From Tenacibaculum caenipelagi (GTDB lineage: Bacteria; Bacteroidota; Bacteroidia; Flavobacteriales; Flavobacteriaceae), in assembly GCF_004363005.1 (NCBI RefSeq), contig NZ_SNYH01000001.1:248001-312000 (forward strand): DNA of 64,000 nt. The letters run 5' to 3'. Within the stretch, counting starts at the first letter, position 1. The number at the start of each line of letters is the position of its first letter. A model generated the notes under the pieces. The model ran no database searches. It was given only the letters and a program-made list of their open reading frames with translations, and was not told where the DNA came from. The translations under genes were made by a program, and so were the position numbers. Below, in pieces: positions 39,721 through 48,612 of this stretch.

Positions 39721-40377
39721 ATGACTAAAGCAGAAAAAGTTCAATTTGTAATAAATACTTTAGAAGAGTTGTATCCTGAAACTCCCATTCCTTTAGACCA
39801 TAAAGATCCGTACACTCTACTAATTGCAGTATTAATGTCTGCTCAAAGCACAGATGCACGTGTAAATACGATTACACCATTATTATTTGAAAAGGCAGAT
39901 AACCCTTACGACATGGTAAAGCTTTCTGTAGATGAAATTCGAGAAATTATTAAACCTGTTGGATTATCTCCTATGAAATCAAAAGGAATTCATGGTTTAT
40001 CAAAAATTTTAATTGAAAAACATCAAGGTCAAGTTCCTGCCGATATGGAAGCTCTAGAAGCATTACCTGCTGTAGGACATAAAACTGCTAGCGTAGTGAT
40101 GTCACAAGCCTTTAACATACCTGCCTTTCCTGTAGACACACATATTCATAGACTTATGTATCGTTGGAATTTATCTAACGGAAAAAATGTTGTTCAAACC
40201 GAAAAAGATGCTAAGCGTTTATTTCCTGAAGAATTGTGGAATAAACTGCACTTACAAATCATTTATTACGGACGTGAATACTCACCTGCTCGTGGTTGGA
40301 AATTAGAGAATGATATCATTACTAAAACCGTTGGGAGAAAATCGGTTATAGACGATTACCTTCAAAAGAAAGCATAA
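39721..40377 (+). CDS. nth: Endonuclease III-like DNA glycosylase without Fe-S cluster
   Basis: 218 residues. HhH-GPD fold: catalytic Lys in LPAVGHKTASVVM and Asp in VDTHIHRLMYRW. The C-terminal C-x6-C-x2-C-x5-C cluster of Nth is missing: the protein has no cysteine at all and ends LHLQIIYYGREYSPARG plus a helical tail. Excises oxidised pyrimidines and nicks abasic sites. The TTG at 39697 is inside a perfect -7 box (TACATTTG, 39692-39699), so ATG 39721 is the start. Confidence 0.9.
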   Translation: MTKAEKVQFVINTLEELYPETPIPLDHKDPYTLLIAVLMSAQSTDARVNTITPLLFEKADNPYDMVKLSVDEIREIIKPVGLSPMKSKGIHGLSKILIEKHQGQVPADMEALEALPAVGHKTASVVMSQAFNIPAFPVDTHIHRLMYRWNLSNGKNVVQTEKDAKRLFPEELWNKLHLQIIYYGREYSPARGWKLENDIITKTVGRKSVIDDYLQKKA

Positions 40378-40407
40378 AAAAAGCCCCAACATAGTTGAAG
40401 CTTTTTC
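40374..40407. terminator. Probable terminator between nth and the converging small gene
   Basis: AAAAAAAGCCCCAAC-atag-TTGAAGCTTTTT; stem with two mismatches and A/T tracts on both sides. Confidence 0.5.
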
Positions 40408-40412
40408 CACTC

Positions 40413-40556
40413 TTAATTCAAATTCAATTCAATGAGATAGTTTGATTTCGTTTTAACAACTGTTAGCGATTTGGAAAAATTAATCAAATATTGAACTGTT
40501 TCTTGTTTTGGTTCCATTCTAAAATCCGAAGATTTTTCAGAGTAAATCTGCATCAT
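40413..40556 (-). CDS. 47-aa conserved-looking small protein downstream of the sigma factor
   Basis: ATG at 40556, stop at 40413. Protein: MMQIYSEKSSDFRMEPKQ, then ETVQYLINFSKSLTVVKT and KSNYLIELNLN. The middle (MEPKQET..L..SKSL.VVKT) resembles a short flavobacterial protein often found in intergenic spaces, from memory. It is 60 nt after the sigma-factor stop on the same strand, likely in one transcript, and ends at a terminator. No signal or membrane segment. Function unknown. Confidence 0.6.
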   Translation of the reverse strand: MMQIYSEKSSDFRMEPKQETVQYLINFSKSLTVVKTKSNYLIELNLN

Positions 40557-40616
40557 ATATAATCCCTTTTATTATTTATAATCAATGATTTAACGAGGGA
40601 TTTTTGTAAATATTGT

Positions 40617-41198
40617 CTAATTTACTAAAATAATTTTATTTTTTTCAATTATTTTTCTGAGGTTAATTAAAGCATAGCGCATTCTACCTAACGCCGTATT
40701 AATGCTAACTCCCGTATTTTCTGATATTTCATTAAAACTCATATCATTATAAATACGCATTTTTAATACTTCTTTTTGTTCTTCAGGAAGCTCTTCTACC
40801 AATCCTTTTACATCAGATAAAATCTGCTCTTTTATAATTTTATTTTCTGCATTTAATGTTCCATCACTCAATACCGAAAAAATATCGAACTCATCGCTGT
40901 TATTAAATGTTGGAATTCGGTTATTTCTTCTAAAATAATCTATGATTAAATTATGAGCTATACGCATAACCCATGGTAAAAACTTTCCTTCTTCATTATA
41001 ATTTCCTTTCTTAAGCGTACGTATTACTTTTATAAAAGTATCTTGAAAAATGTCTTCTGTAGTATCTCGATCTTGTATTTTGCTGTATATAAAGCTATAC
41101 AATCTCTGTTGGTGGCGTTTAATCAATAATTCAATAGCCAATTCATTACCGTTAATGTAATTTTTTACTAATACACTGTCATCTACTATGTTTTGCAT
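40617..41198 (-). CDS. RNA polymerase sigma-70 family (ECF-like) sigma factor
   Basis: 193 residues. Region 2 (RLYSFIYSKIQDRDTTEDIFQDTFIKVIRTL, FLPWVMRIAHNLIIDYFRRN) and region 4 (LPEEQKEVLKMRIYNDMSFNEISENTGVSINTALGRMRYAL). No anti-sigma gene is adjacent; the only follower is the 47-aa gene. The target genes are unknown. Confidence 0.93.
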   Translation of the reverse strand: MQNIVDDSVLVKNYINGNELAIELLIKRHQQRLYSFIYSKIQDRDTTEDIFQDTFIKVIRTLKKGNYNEEGKFLPWVMRIAHNLIIDYFRRNNRIPTFNNSDEFDIFSVLSDGTLNAENKIIKEQILSDVKGLVEELPEEQKEVLKMRIYNDMSFNEISENTGVSINTALGRMRYALINLRKIIEKNKIILVN

Positions 41199-41311
41199 AA
41201 TAATTACTTTTTTAAAAGAGTAACTAGATAGTTCTCTTTTGGTTAGGGGATTTTAAGTTATAAAAGTAATTATCTAACTATAGGCTTTATTTATTGATTA
41301 ATAATAAGTTA

Positions 41312-41342
41312 CAAAGATTAAATTTTTTATTATAAAATACAA
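41312..41342 (-). promoter_or_regulatory. Promoter of the sigma-factor gene
   Basis: Minus strand: TTTG at 41340-41343, 20-nt spacer, AATCTTTG (41312-41319; one base off TAnnTTTG). Predicted leader of about 108 nt. Confidence 0.45.
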
Positions 41343-41430
41343 AAAAAACTATTAAAAAAGAGAAAAATACTGTTATTTACTCAATAAAATCACTATAAAT
41401 TGGTACTTTTATCGCTTATTTTTCGAGCAC

Positions 41431-44223
41431 ATGAAGACTGATATTTTAACAGCAAACCCTAAAGAAAACATCATTATAAAAGGAGCTAAACTCCACAATC
41501 TAAAGAACATCGATGTCGTTATCCCTAGAAATAAATTAGTGGTAATTACTGGACTTTCTGGATCGGGAAAATCTTCATTAGCTTTTGATACGTTATATGC
41601 AGAAGGACAACGACGCTATGTTGAAAGTTTAAGCTCGTATGCTCGTCAGTTTTTAGGTAAACTACACAAACCAAAAGTAGATTACATTAAAGGAATTGCC
41701 CCCGCAATTGCTATTGAACAAAAAGTAAATTCTACCAACCCTCGTTCCACAGTAGGAACTTCGACTGAAATTTACGATTACATCAAATTATTATACGCCC
41801 GCATTGGCAAAACCTTCTCTCCTATTTCTGGTAATGAAGTAGAAAAGCATACTGTTTCGAATGTTATCAATCATGTAAAAACTTTTGATGAACGCACCAA
41901 ACTTTTACTACTTTCACCTATCGCTATTAATGAAAAAAGAGACGTTAAAACCGTTTTACAAGTACTAAAGCAACAAGGATATGCACGTTTAAAATATAAG
42001 GATACGGTGCATAGAATTGAAGAATTTCCTTCGGATGATTTTAATGGCGCTACCTTATTTTTAGTAGTTGATAGAATTGTAGTTCAACACGAAGAAGATT
42101 TTTACAACCGCTTAGGAGATGCCATTCAGACAGCATTCTTTGAAGGAAAAGGAATCTGTTATATTGAAAATTTATCTGACGGAAATACTACTGAATTTAG
42201 TAACAAATTTGAATTAGATGGGATTTCCTTTTTAGAACCCAACACACATTTGTTCAGTTTTAACAATCCATATGGTGCCTGTCCAACCTGTGAAGGTTAT
42301 GGAAATGTGATAGGTATCGATGAAGATTTGGTAATTCCTAATACAGGATTATCTATTTATGAAGATGCTATTTTTCCATTTAAAACTGATAGCTATAAAA
42401 AATACAAAAACGATTTAATTATACATGCCGAAGAATTTGGAATTTCTATTCACAAACCTTGGTTTGAACTTTCTGAAGAACATAAAAGTTTAATTTGGAA
42501 CGGAACTAAAAAGTTCAAAGGAATCAACCATTTATTCAAAAAACTAGAAGAGAAAAGCTACAAAATTCAAAATAGAGTAATGCTTTCTCGCTATCGCGGA
42601 AAGACAAAATGTACCGAATGTGAAGGAAAACGTCTACGAAAAGAAGCAAATTATGTGCAAGTATACGGTAAAACAATTTCCGAATTAGTTACACTTCCAT
42701 TAGACGAATTAGCTGTATTTTTCAATAGTATTCAACTAAGTAAGTATGAAGAAAAAATAGGAAAACGTCTATTAACTGAAATCAACAATCGCTTACAATT
42801 TTTAACCGATGTTGGATTGAGTTACCTAACCTTAAACCGTACTTCAAACACGTTATCAGGAGGTGAAAGTCAACGTATTAACTTAGCTACTTCTTTAGGT
42901 AGTTCATTAGTAGGCTCTATGTATATTTTAGATGAACCAAGTATTGGTTTGCACCCTAAAGATACCGAAAGATTGATTGGTGTTCTGAAAAATCTACGTG
43001 ATTTAGGTAACACTGTAATTGTGGTAGAACATGATGAAGACATCATGAAAGAAGCCGATTATATTATTGATATTGGTCCTGAAGCTGGAACTTATGGTGG
43101 AAACGTAGTTGCAGAGGGAACTTTTGATGAAATTCTACAATCTGATTCGTTAACTGCCAAATATCTTTCAGAAGAATTAAAAATTGAGATTCCAACAACC
43201 CGAAGAAATTCTAAAAATTTCATAAAAGTTATAGGGGCACGCGAAAACAACCTAAAAAACATTGATGTTACTTTTCCACTAAACAACTTAACCGTTATCA
43301 CAGGGGTTTCTGGTAGTGGAAAAAGCACTTTAGTAAAGAAAATTTTATATCCTGCTATGCAGAAAAAACTGATAGGATATGGTGATAAATTAGGGCAACA
43401 TACGGATGTTACTGGAAGTTTTGAAACCTTGAAACATGTAGAATTTATAGATCAAAATCCTATTGGGCGTTCATCTCGTTCAAATCCTGTTACTTATATC
43501 AAAGCATACGATGATATTCGTAAACTACTATCGGATCAAAAGTTATCAAAAATTAGAAACTATCAGCCTAAACATTTTTCTTTTAATGTAGACGGTGGTC
43601 GTTGTGAGGTTTGTAAAGGTGAGGGTGAAGTAACTATTGAAATGCAGTTTATGGCCGATGTACATCTAGAATGTGAAACTTGTGGTGGAAAACGCTTTAA
43701 AAAAGAAGTTTTAGAAGTTACTTTTGAAGGAAAGAACATCGATGATATTTTAAACATGACTATCGATGATGCTGTCGCATTTTTTACAGCACATGAACAA
43801 ACGAAAGTTGCCAAAAAGCTAAAACCTCTACAAGATGTTGGTTTAGGTTACGTACAGCTTGGTCAGTCATCTTCTACCCTTTCTGGTGGTGAAGCACAAC
43901 GTATAAAACTAGCTTCCTTTTTAGTAAAAGGAAATACCAAAGACAAAGCTTTGTTTATTTTTGATGAGCCTACTACCGGATTACACTTTCATGATATTAA
44001 AAAATTATTAGCTTCTTTTAACGCACTAATTGAAAGAGGACATTCTATCATTGTTATTGAGCACAATATTGAACTGATTAAGTGTGCTGATTATATTATT
44101 GATCTTGGTTTAGAAGGCGGGAAAAAAGGTGGAAACTTAATCTTTTCTGGTACCCCAGAAGACTTAGCTAAAAATAAAGAATCCTATACCGCTAAATATT
44201 TAAAAGAGAAGTTGATTTTTTAA
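41431..44223 (+). CDS. uvrA: Excinuclease ABC subunit A
   Basis: 930 residues. Two ABC ATPase halves: Walker [27 protein letters not shown] (about 40-65) and [10 protein letters not shown] (about 625), signatures LSGGESQR and LSGGEAQR, and zinc sites CPTCEGYGN...CTECEGKR and CEVCKGEGE...[11 protein letters not shown] damage recognition in nucleotide excision repair. Genomes of this group often carry two uvrA genes; only this one is seen here. Confidence 0.97.
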   Translation: MKTDILTANPKENIIIKGAKLHNLKNIDVVIPRNKLVVITGLSGSGKSSLAFDTLYAEGQRRYVESLSSYARQFLGKLHKPKVDYIKGIAPAIAIEQKVNSTNPRSTVGTSTEIYDYIKLLYARIGKTFSPISGNEVEKHTVSNVINHVKTFDERTKLLLLSPIAINEKRDVKTVLQVLKQQGYARLKYKDTVHRIEEFPSDDFNGATLFLVVDRIVVQHEEDFYNRLGDAIQTAFFEGKGICYIENLSDGNTTEFSNKFELDGISFLEPNTHLFSFNNPYGACPTCEGYGNVIGIDEDLVIPNTGLSIYEDAIFPFKTDSYKKYKNDLIIHAEEFGISIHKPWFELSEEHKSLIWNGTKKFKGINHLFKKLEEKSYKIQNRVMLSRYRGKTKCTECEGKRLRKEANYVQVYGKTISELVTLPLDELAVFFNSIQLSKYEEKIGKRLLTEINNRLQFLTDVGLSYLTLNRTSNTLSGGESQRINLATSLGSSLVGSMYILDEPSIGLHPKDTERLIGVLKNLRDLGNTVIVVEHDEDIMKEADYIIDIGPEAGTYGGNVVAEGTFDEILQSDSLTAKYLSEELKIEIPTTRRNSKNFIKVIGARENNLKNIDVTFPLNNLTVITGVSGSGKSTLVKKILYPAMQKKLIGYGDKLGQHTDVTGSFETLKHVEFIDQNPIGRSSRSNPVTYIKAYDDIRKLLSDQKLSKIRNYQPKHFSFNVDGGRCEVCKGEGEVTIEMQFMADVHLECETCGGKRFKKEVLEVTFEGKNIDDILNMTIDDAVAFFTAHEQTKVAKKLKPLQDVGLGYVQLGQSSSTLSGGEAQRIKLASFLVKGNTKDKALFIFDEPTTGLHFHDIKKLLASFNALIERGHSIIVIEHNIELIKCADYIIDLGLEGGKKGGNLIFSGTPEDLAKNKESYTAKYLKEKLIF

Positions 44224-44301
44224 AAAATTGTAAAAACAGGAAAGCCACCCAACCTCTCGGTCGGACAGTCTTTCACAACAAAAATTAACAAAATTTAATA
44301 A

Positions 44302-44934
44302 TTACTGAAAACTTTTATCTCCAGCATTAGAGTTATACACATAGTTAAATGTATAATATTGGGCTCCTGAGTTGACAGGATCTGCTGAATTGGAACTATC
44401 CATATCTTTATAATAACTTAGAATTTCCATTTTAGCATAGTGACCATCAACCGTTTTAACAATTATCACCTTTCCTGCCGTTGCACTGACCAAATGATTT
44501 GCTGGATTGTATGTATACCACGTTCCTTTTGGTAAGGCTAGTCCTTCCTCTGAATCTTGTACAAAATCAGTATCTGTGGGCGCTACCGTAATATCTGCGA
44601 AAACACCTTCTTCTATCGCTAACGCAGCATTACCAGTTCTTTCTGGTTCACCTGAAATTCCTGTTTTATCTCCTCCATTTACAAGAATTGTAGTTCCTCT
44701 AAAGGCAATATCCCAGTTATTCCCTGTTACTATTCCTCCTGTTTTGAAACTAAACTTCACAAATTCCCCCGACACTAAAGGTGGACTTACCGAATAATCG
44801 TTAGTTTCTTTTGCATGTAAATTTTCTACTTTTTTAGACACTACTGTTTCTAGTGTGCTTTCATCATTATCACTACATGAAACAGTTACAAAAGCTAACA
44901 TAGTTATTGCTAAAATTGATTTTAAAATCCTCAT
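44302..44934 (-). CDS. hmuY: HmuY-family heme-binding lipoprotein
   Basis: 210 residues, lipobox AFVTVSCSDNDE. The core GEFVKFSFKTGGIVTGNNWDIAFRGTTILVNGG and the following small strands match the HmuY domain, which takes heme from host or environmental proteins and passes it to an outer-membrane receptor. It follows the TonB receptor by 16 nt on the same strand. Confidence 0.88.
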   Translation of the reverse strand: MRILKSILAITMLAFVTVSCSDNDESTLETVVSKKVENLHAKETNDYSVSPPLVSGEFVKFSFKTGGIVTGNNWDIAFRGTTILVNGGDKTGISGEPERTGNAALAIEEGVFADITVAPTDTDFVQDSEEGLALPKGTWYTYNPANHLVSATAGKVIIVKTVDGHYAKMEILSYYKDMDSSNSADPVNSGAQYYTFNYVYNSNAGDKSFQ

Positions 44935-44950
44935 TTTTTATTGATTTATA

Positions 44951-47017
44951 TTAAAAATTAAATTGAATTCTTCCGTAATAAGTTCTCCCCAAGCGCAACA
45001 CACTGTCGTTATTTGTAAAACTGTCTTTATTTTCTAATCCTCTTTCGTCAAAAAGATTGTCAACACCTATTTGAACATTCATTAATTTGAAAATAGTTTT
45101 ATCTACAGCCATATTTACTTGAGTATTGGCTGAAACAAAATCATCAAAATCGTCTATAATTCCTTGGCTATCATTTGTATCAAACAAAGCATATTTACTT
45201 CGGTATATCACTCGAATATTTGCCGAAAAATTATATTGAAAATTCTCGTAGAACACCTTTAGATTTCCCATATGTTTTGATCTATTTGGTAATCCATAGT
45301 AGTTAAACAATGTCATTCTTTGAGCAGGTGAAGCAAGAGTTTTTCTAAAGAAAACAGTACCAGATTTAATTTTCTCTTCTTGATTTTTGTCTCCAGTATC
45401 TAAAAACTGATACCCCCCTAAAATTCTAAAGTTATTACTAAGCTTGTAGTTTACATCTACCTCAACACCTTGCGTGTATACCTCATCAATATTTCGATAT
45501 GAAAATGTTCTTGTTCCCGATTGTAAGTTTAATTCAGAAGCTTTTAATTGTGTATCAAATGTATCTATCAAATCTTTAATATCATTTCTAAACAGATTGA
45601 TATTCAGTTTCAAACTTGACATGGGTTGTGCCTGAAAACCAAAGTTATAACCAATAGAACTTTCTGGTTTTAATTCTTTTTCTATTGTTTGTACTGTTGA
45701 CAAATCTCCATACAAATCATATAAAGTCTGTGTACCCAACACAATATATCCACTTGCTGTATTTTTAAAATTGAAGTATAATTGGCGGAAATCTGGAGCT
45801 TTGAATCCATAACCTACAGAAGCTTTAGCCATTAACCAATCATTTATCTGATAACTAGAAGATATTTTAGGAGTAAATGCTGATTTGTATTGATTGCTAT
45901 CTTCAAACCTAGCTCCTATAATTACATTCAAATTGTTGATTGGATTAAAGTCAAACTGACCAAAAACATAAGGAGTGTTAAACTTTTTTACACCTTCAAA
46001 CTCCGTTCTTTCTAAACTTTCTAAGTTAGCCCCCACTCCAAAAATTAAAGTACCTGTATTGAATGTGTTTTTGGATTTTATCTCTGGTCTTAACAGCGTT
46101 TGATCGTAATTCGTTTTTTCATTATTAAAAATACTTTCTGCGTTGTACTTAGTTACGTAAAAAGTATAATCTACATTCCATTCATTTGTTATTTCATGAG
46201 ATAATTTTGTAGTAATATTCCAATCTTCTTGTTTATTTTCTTCGGAATTATTTCCTTGTATTTGAGAAAAGTAACGTTGAGAAATTGTTCCTTTTAACTT
46301 ATCAGAAAAATCATACATGACTTTTAAATTTCCTGTAAAATTTTGGTGAGGTGCTGTTGTTCTTGAAACTGTTTCTGGCGATAAGTCAAACCCTTCACTA
46401 GAATTTAAGTTCACTCCAGCTACACCCCCTAACTTTTTCTTTTTCCAAACAACGTTTGTGTTTATATCCAGTTCGTTTTTTGCTCCACCTCTTGCAAAAT
46501 AACTTAATGAACCTTTAAACTGCTCGTGCTTTGGTTTCTCAGTAATTATATTAATTACACCACCAATAGCTTCCGAGCCGTATAAAGAAGAGGAAGGTCC
46601 TTTTACAATTTCTATTTGTTTTATATTATTAACGGTTAATCTATTTAGATCAATATTTCCTGAAGTTCTTCCAACAATTGGTACACCATCTAGTAAGATT
46701 AAAGTATAATCGGCAGCAACACCCTGTAACTGCACTCCTTCAGAATTTCCAAAGTCTGAAACAATGGTAATTCCAGTTTGTTCTAATAGAATATCTCTCA
46801 ACCTAATCGATCCCGATTTTTGTAATTGCTCTTTAGTTATTAGCGTAACTGGCATTGGAACTGAAGATAATTGGCGTGATGTTCTAGTGGCAGTCACAAT
46901 CACTTCATCTAAATCATAGCTAGAAGTCACATTCTTCACAACACTAGTGTTTTCTTGAGAAAAACCAAAAAAACTTAGTAACATAAAACTTAGTAGTACT
47001 TCTTTATTTAGAAACAT
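44951..47017 (-). CDS. TonB-dependent outer-membrane receptor, heme uptake type
   Basis: 688 residues. Signal peptide ending FFGFSQ, TonB box region DLDEVIVTATRTSRQLSSVPMPV, plug domain (LLDGVPIVGRTSGNIDLNRL, VKGPSSSLYGSEAIGGVINIIT) and a 22-strand barrel ending YYGRIQFNF. Heme specificity is inferred from the cotranscribed HmuY gene. The divergent promoter region carries a Fur/PerR-like palindrome. Confidence 0.9.
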   Translation of the reverse strand: MFLNKEVLLSFMLLSFFGFSQENTSVVKNVTSSYDLDEVIVTATRTSRQLSSVPMPVTLITKEQLQKSGSIRLRDILLEQTGITIVSDFGNSEGVQLQGVAADYTLILLDGVPIVGRTSGNIDLNRLTVNNIKQIEIVKGPSSSLYGSEAIGGVINIITEKPKHEQFKGSLSYFARGGAKNELDINTNVVWKKKKLGGVAGVNLNSSEGFDLSPETVSRTTAPHQNFTGNLKVMYDFSDKLKGTISQRYFSQIQGNNSEENKQEDWNITTKLSHEITNEWNVDYTFYVTKYNAESIFNNEKTNYDQTLLRPEIKSKNTFNTGTLIFGVGANLESLERTEFEGVKKFNTPYVFGQFDFNPINNLNVIIGARFEDSNQYKSAFTPKISSSYQINDWLMAKASVGYGFKAPDFRQLYFNFKNTASGYIVLGTQTLYDLYGDLSTVQTIEKELKPESSIGYNFGFQAQPMSSLKLNINLFRNDIKDLIDTFDTQLKASELNLQSGTRTFSYRNIDEVYTQGVEVDVNYKLSNNFRILGGYQFLDTGDKNQEEKIKSGTVFFRKTLASPAQRMTLFNYYGLPNRSKHMGNLKVFYENFQYNFSANIRVIYRSKYALFDTNDSQGIIDDFDDFVSANTQVNMAVDKTIFKLMNVQIGVDNLFDERGLENKDSFTNNDSVLRLGRTYYGRIQFNF

Positions 47018-47034
47018 TCTTAATAATTTTCCTG

Positions 47035-47083
47035 CAAATATATTCTTTATTTTTAATCAATCTAAATAAAAGTTATATTTTTG
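47035..47083. promoter_or_regulatory. Divergent promoters around a Fur/PerR-like operator
   Basis: Minus-strand box TATATTTG (47035-47042, receptor-hmuY) and plus-strand box TATTTTTG (47076-47083, DUF6607 gene) flank an imperfect 25-bp palindrome at 47046-47070 whose half-sites are TTTATTTTTAAT and AATCTAAATAAA around a C. It shares TCTAAATAAAAGTT with the palindrome region near the hem genes (5454-5467). The operator covers the -33 side of both promoters. Confidence 0.55.
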
Positions 47084-47109
47084 TCGAAAAATAAATTCAA
47101 ACAAAACTC

Positions 47110-48015
47110 ATGATGAAAAAAATAATATTAGGTAGTTTATTAATACTATCTGCACTCACTATTAATGCTCAAAACAAGAAGAAAAAAGATAGAGAAGCTA
47201 TAAAAAAAATGTGTGGTTGCTATGAAGTAACCTTCAACTTTGCTGAAACTTTTAACAATAGTAAAGATTCTCTTTACATGCCTTCAAAAACAAAAACAGA
47301 TAAAGCTTTAGAATGGGCAGAGTTAATTGTTGACGAGAACAACAAAATTTCAATTCAACATTTATTACAAGTTGGAAGTCCATCAAATCCACATATAGTC
47401 AAGCATTGGAGACAAAATTGGCTATATGAAAACACTGATTTTTACATGTATAATGGCGATAACAATTGGCTATTCCAAACCAAGTCTAAATCAGAAGTTA
47501 AGAAACAATGGACTCAAAAAGTATATCAAGTAGATGACAGTCCAAGATATGAAGGTTCTGCTACTTGGGTTCATGTAGATGGTAAAAGCTACTGGGAAAA
47601 TACTACTGATGCCCCATTACCAAGAAGAGAATACACTAAAAGAAGTGATTATAATGTAACTGAAAGAGGAAACCGTCATGAAATTACAAACTACGGTTGG
47701 TTACATGATCAAGATAACAAAAAAATTATTAGAGAAGCTAGTAAGAAAGATGTTGTTATTGCATACGAAAAAGGGTACAACACCTATGTAAAAGTAGCAG
47801 ACAGCAAATGTAAAGCAGCACAAAATTGGTGGAAAAAGAATACAAATAAATGGCAGCTAGTTAGAAATAAGTGGTCTGAAGTTTATGGAAGAAATACCAA
47901 CCTTTCTTTAAAACAAAAAGTAGATGATAAACCTTTATACAAACACTTATTTTCTGAAAAGACTTCAGAAAAAGCACAAATTGATGAAGCTATAGAATCT
48001 TTTGTAAAAAAGTAA
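47110..48015 (+). CDS. DUF6607-family secreted protein
   Basis: 301 residues, signal peptide ending LTINAQ, then a cysteine pair MCGCYEVTFNFAETF that is typical of DUF6607. Trp/Tyr-rich middle (WRQNWLYENTDFYMYNGDNNWLFQTKSK). Divergent from the heme receptor with shared control region, so probably part of heme/iron uptake, but no molecular role is known. Confidence 0.8.
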   Translation: MMKKIILGSLLILSALTINAQNKKKKDREAIKKMCGCYEVTFNFAETFNNSKDSLYMPSKTKTDKALEWAELIVDENNKISIQHLLQVGSPSNPHIVKHWRQNWLYENTDFYMYNGDNNWLFQTKSKSEVKKQWTQKVYQVDDSPRYEGSATWVHVDGKSYWENTTDAPLPRREYTKRSDYNVTERGNRHEITNYGWLHDQDNKKIIREASKKDVVIAYEKGYNTYVKVADSKCKAAQNWWKKNTNKWQLVRNKWSEVYGRNTNLSLKQKVDDKPLYKHLFSEKTSEKAQIDEAIESFVKK

Positions 48016-48203
48016 TCTAAAGATTAAAAAAGCTCTCAAATAGAAAAAAACTACAGTAACTATTGTTTTAAAAAAGGTAGAATTATTATGATTTGCGTTC
48101 TATCGGAATACTAAAGGATATTAATAGTGCATTAAAAAAATTAAATCAAAACTAGAAGATAAAAAACCACTTATTTACTAGAAAACATTCAAAATATTTA
48201 GAT

Positions 48204-48246
48204 TACCCAATCATTAGGTTACTGGATGATTGGGTATACTTTTTTC
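48204..48246 (+). terminator. Terminator after the DUF6607 gene
   Basis: TACCCAATCAT and ATGATTGGGTA form a perfect 11-bp stem with an 11-nt loop, then ACTTTTTTCT. It is 190 nt from the stop; the 48016-48203 stretch is AT-rich with only short chance ORFs. Confidence 0.7.
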
Positions 48247-48276
48247 TATATTCTATTACCTTTCACATAAAAAATA

Positions 48277-48346
48277 ACGAATTCTAATTTATCTACTACG
48301 AATTCTAATTTACTCCCAATTTACCTATGCATCTGTGGTAATTTTG
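48277..48346 (+). promoter_or_regulatory. Direct-repeat activator site and promoter of the 71-aa/lipoprotein operon
   Basis: ACGAATTCTAATTTA occurs at 48277-48291 and 48298-48312, start-to-start 21 bp (two helical turns). A perfect -7 box TAATTTTG follows at 48339-48346. Paired direct repeats of this phase just upstream of the core promoter are the layout bound by LytTR-type regulators; one such regulator is encoded at 51893. Confidence 0.55.
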
Positions 48347-48366
48347 ATCATATAAAAACAACAATT

Positions 48367-48582
48367 ATGTGGTCAAATAACAATTATTCATCGGTATTAA
48401 AAATGTATTTAGGAAAATACACAAGCTTAAAATTACAAGTTAACACAGACGGATTAATCGCTTCTGTTGAAAAGCAAGAGAACGGTCAATGGGTTAGCGA
48501 TAGAAACTTACCTAACATCTTAAATAAACTATCAACTGATTTTAATTTAGGTAAAGATGTAACCATCATCTTACAACAATAA
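48367..48582 (+). CDS. Small hypothetical protein
   Basis: 71 residues, no signal peptide, no cysteine: MWSNNNYSSVLKMYLGKY start, VTIILQQ end. I do not recognise it. First gene after a LytTR-type direct repeat and promoter, 30 nt before the lipoprotein gene, so it should be coregulated with it. Confidence 0.7.
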   Translation: MWSNNNYSSVLKMYLGKYTSLKLQVNTDGLIASVEKQENGQWVSDRNLPNILNKLSTDFNLGKDVTIILQQ

Positions 48583-48612
48583 CATTATAACTATAACCTT
48601 AAAACAAAAACT

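Noticed and set aside
44240..44275. GC-rich patch after uvrA (CCACCCAACCTCTCGGTCGG)
   Set aside because: Unusual base composition but no stem, repeat or ORF that I can support.
48093..48155. 21-codon frame reading LRSIGILKDINSALKKLNQN
   Set aside because: No ATG, no promoter and too short; could be a gene fragment but cannot be supported.
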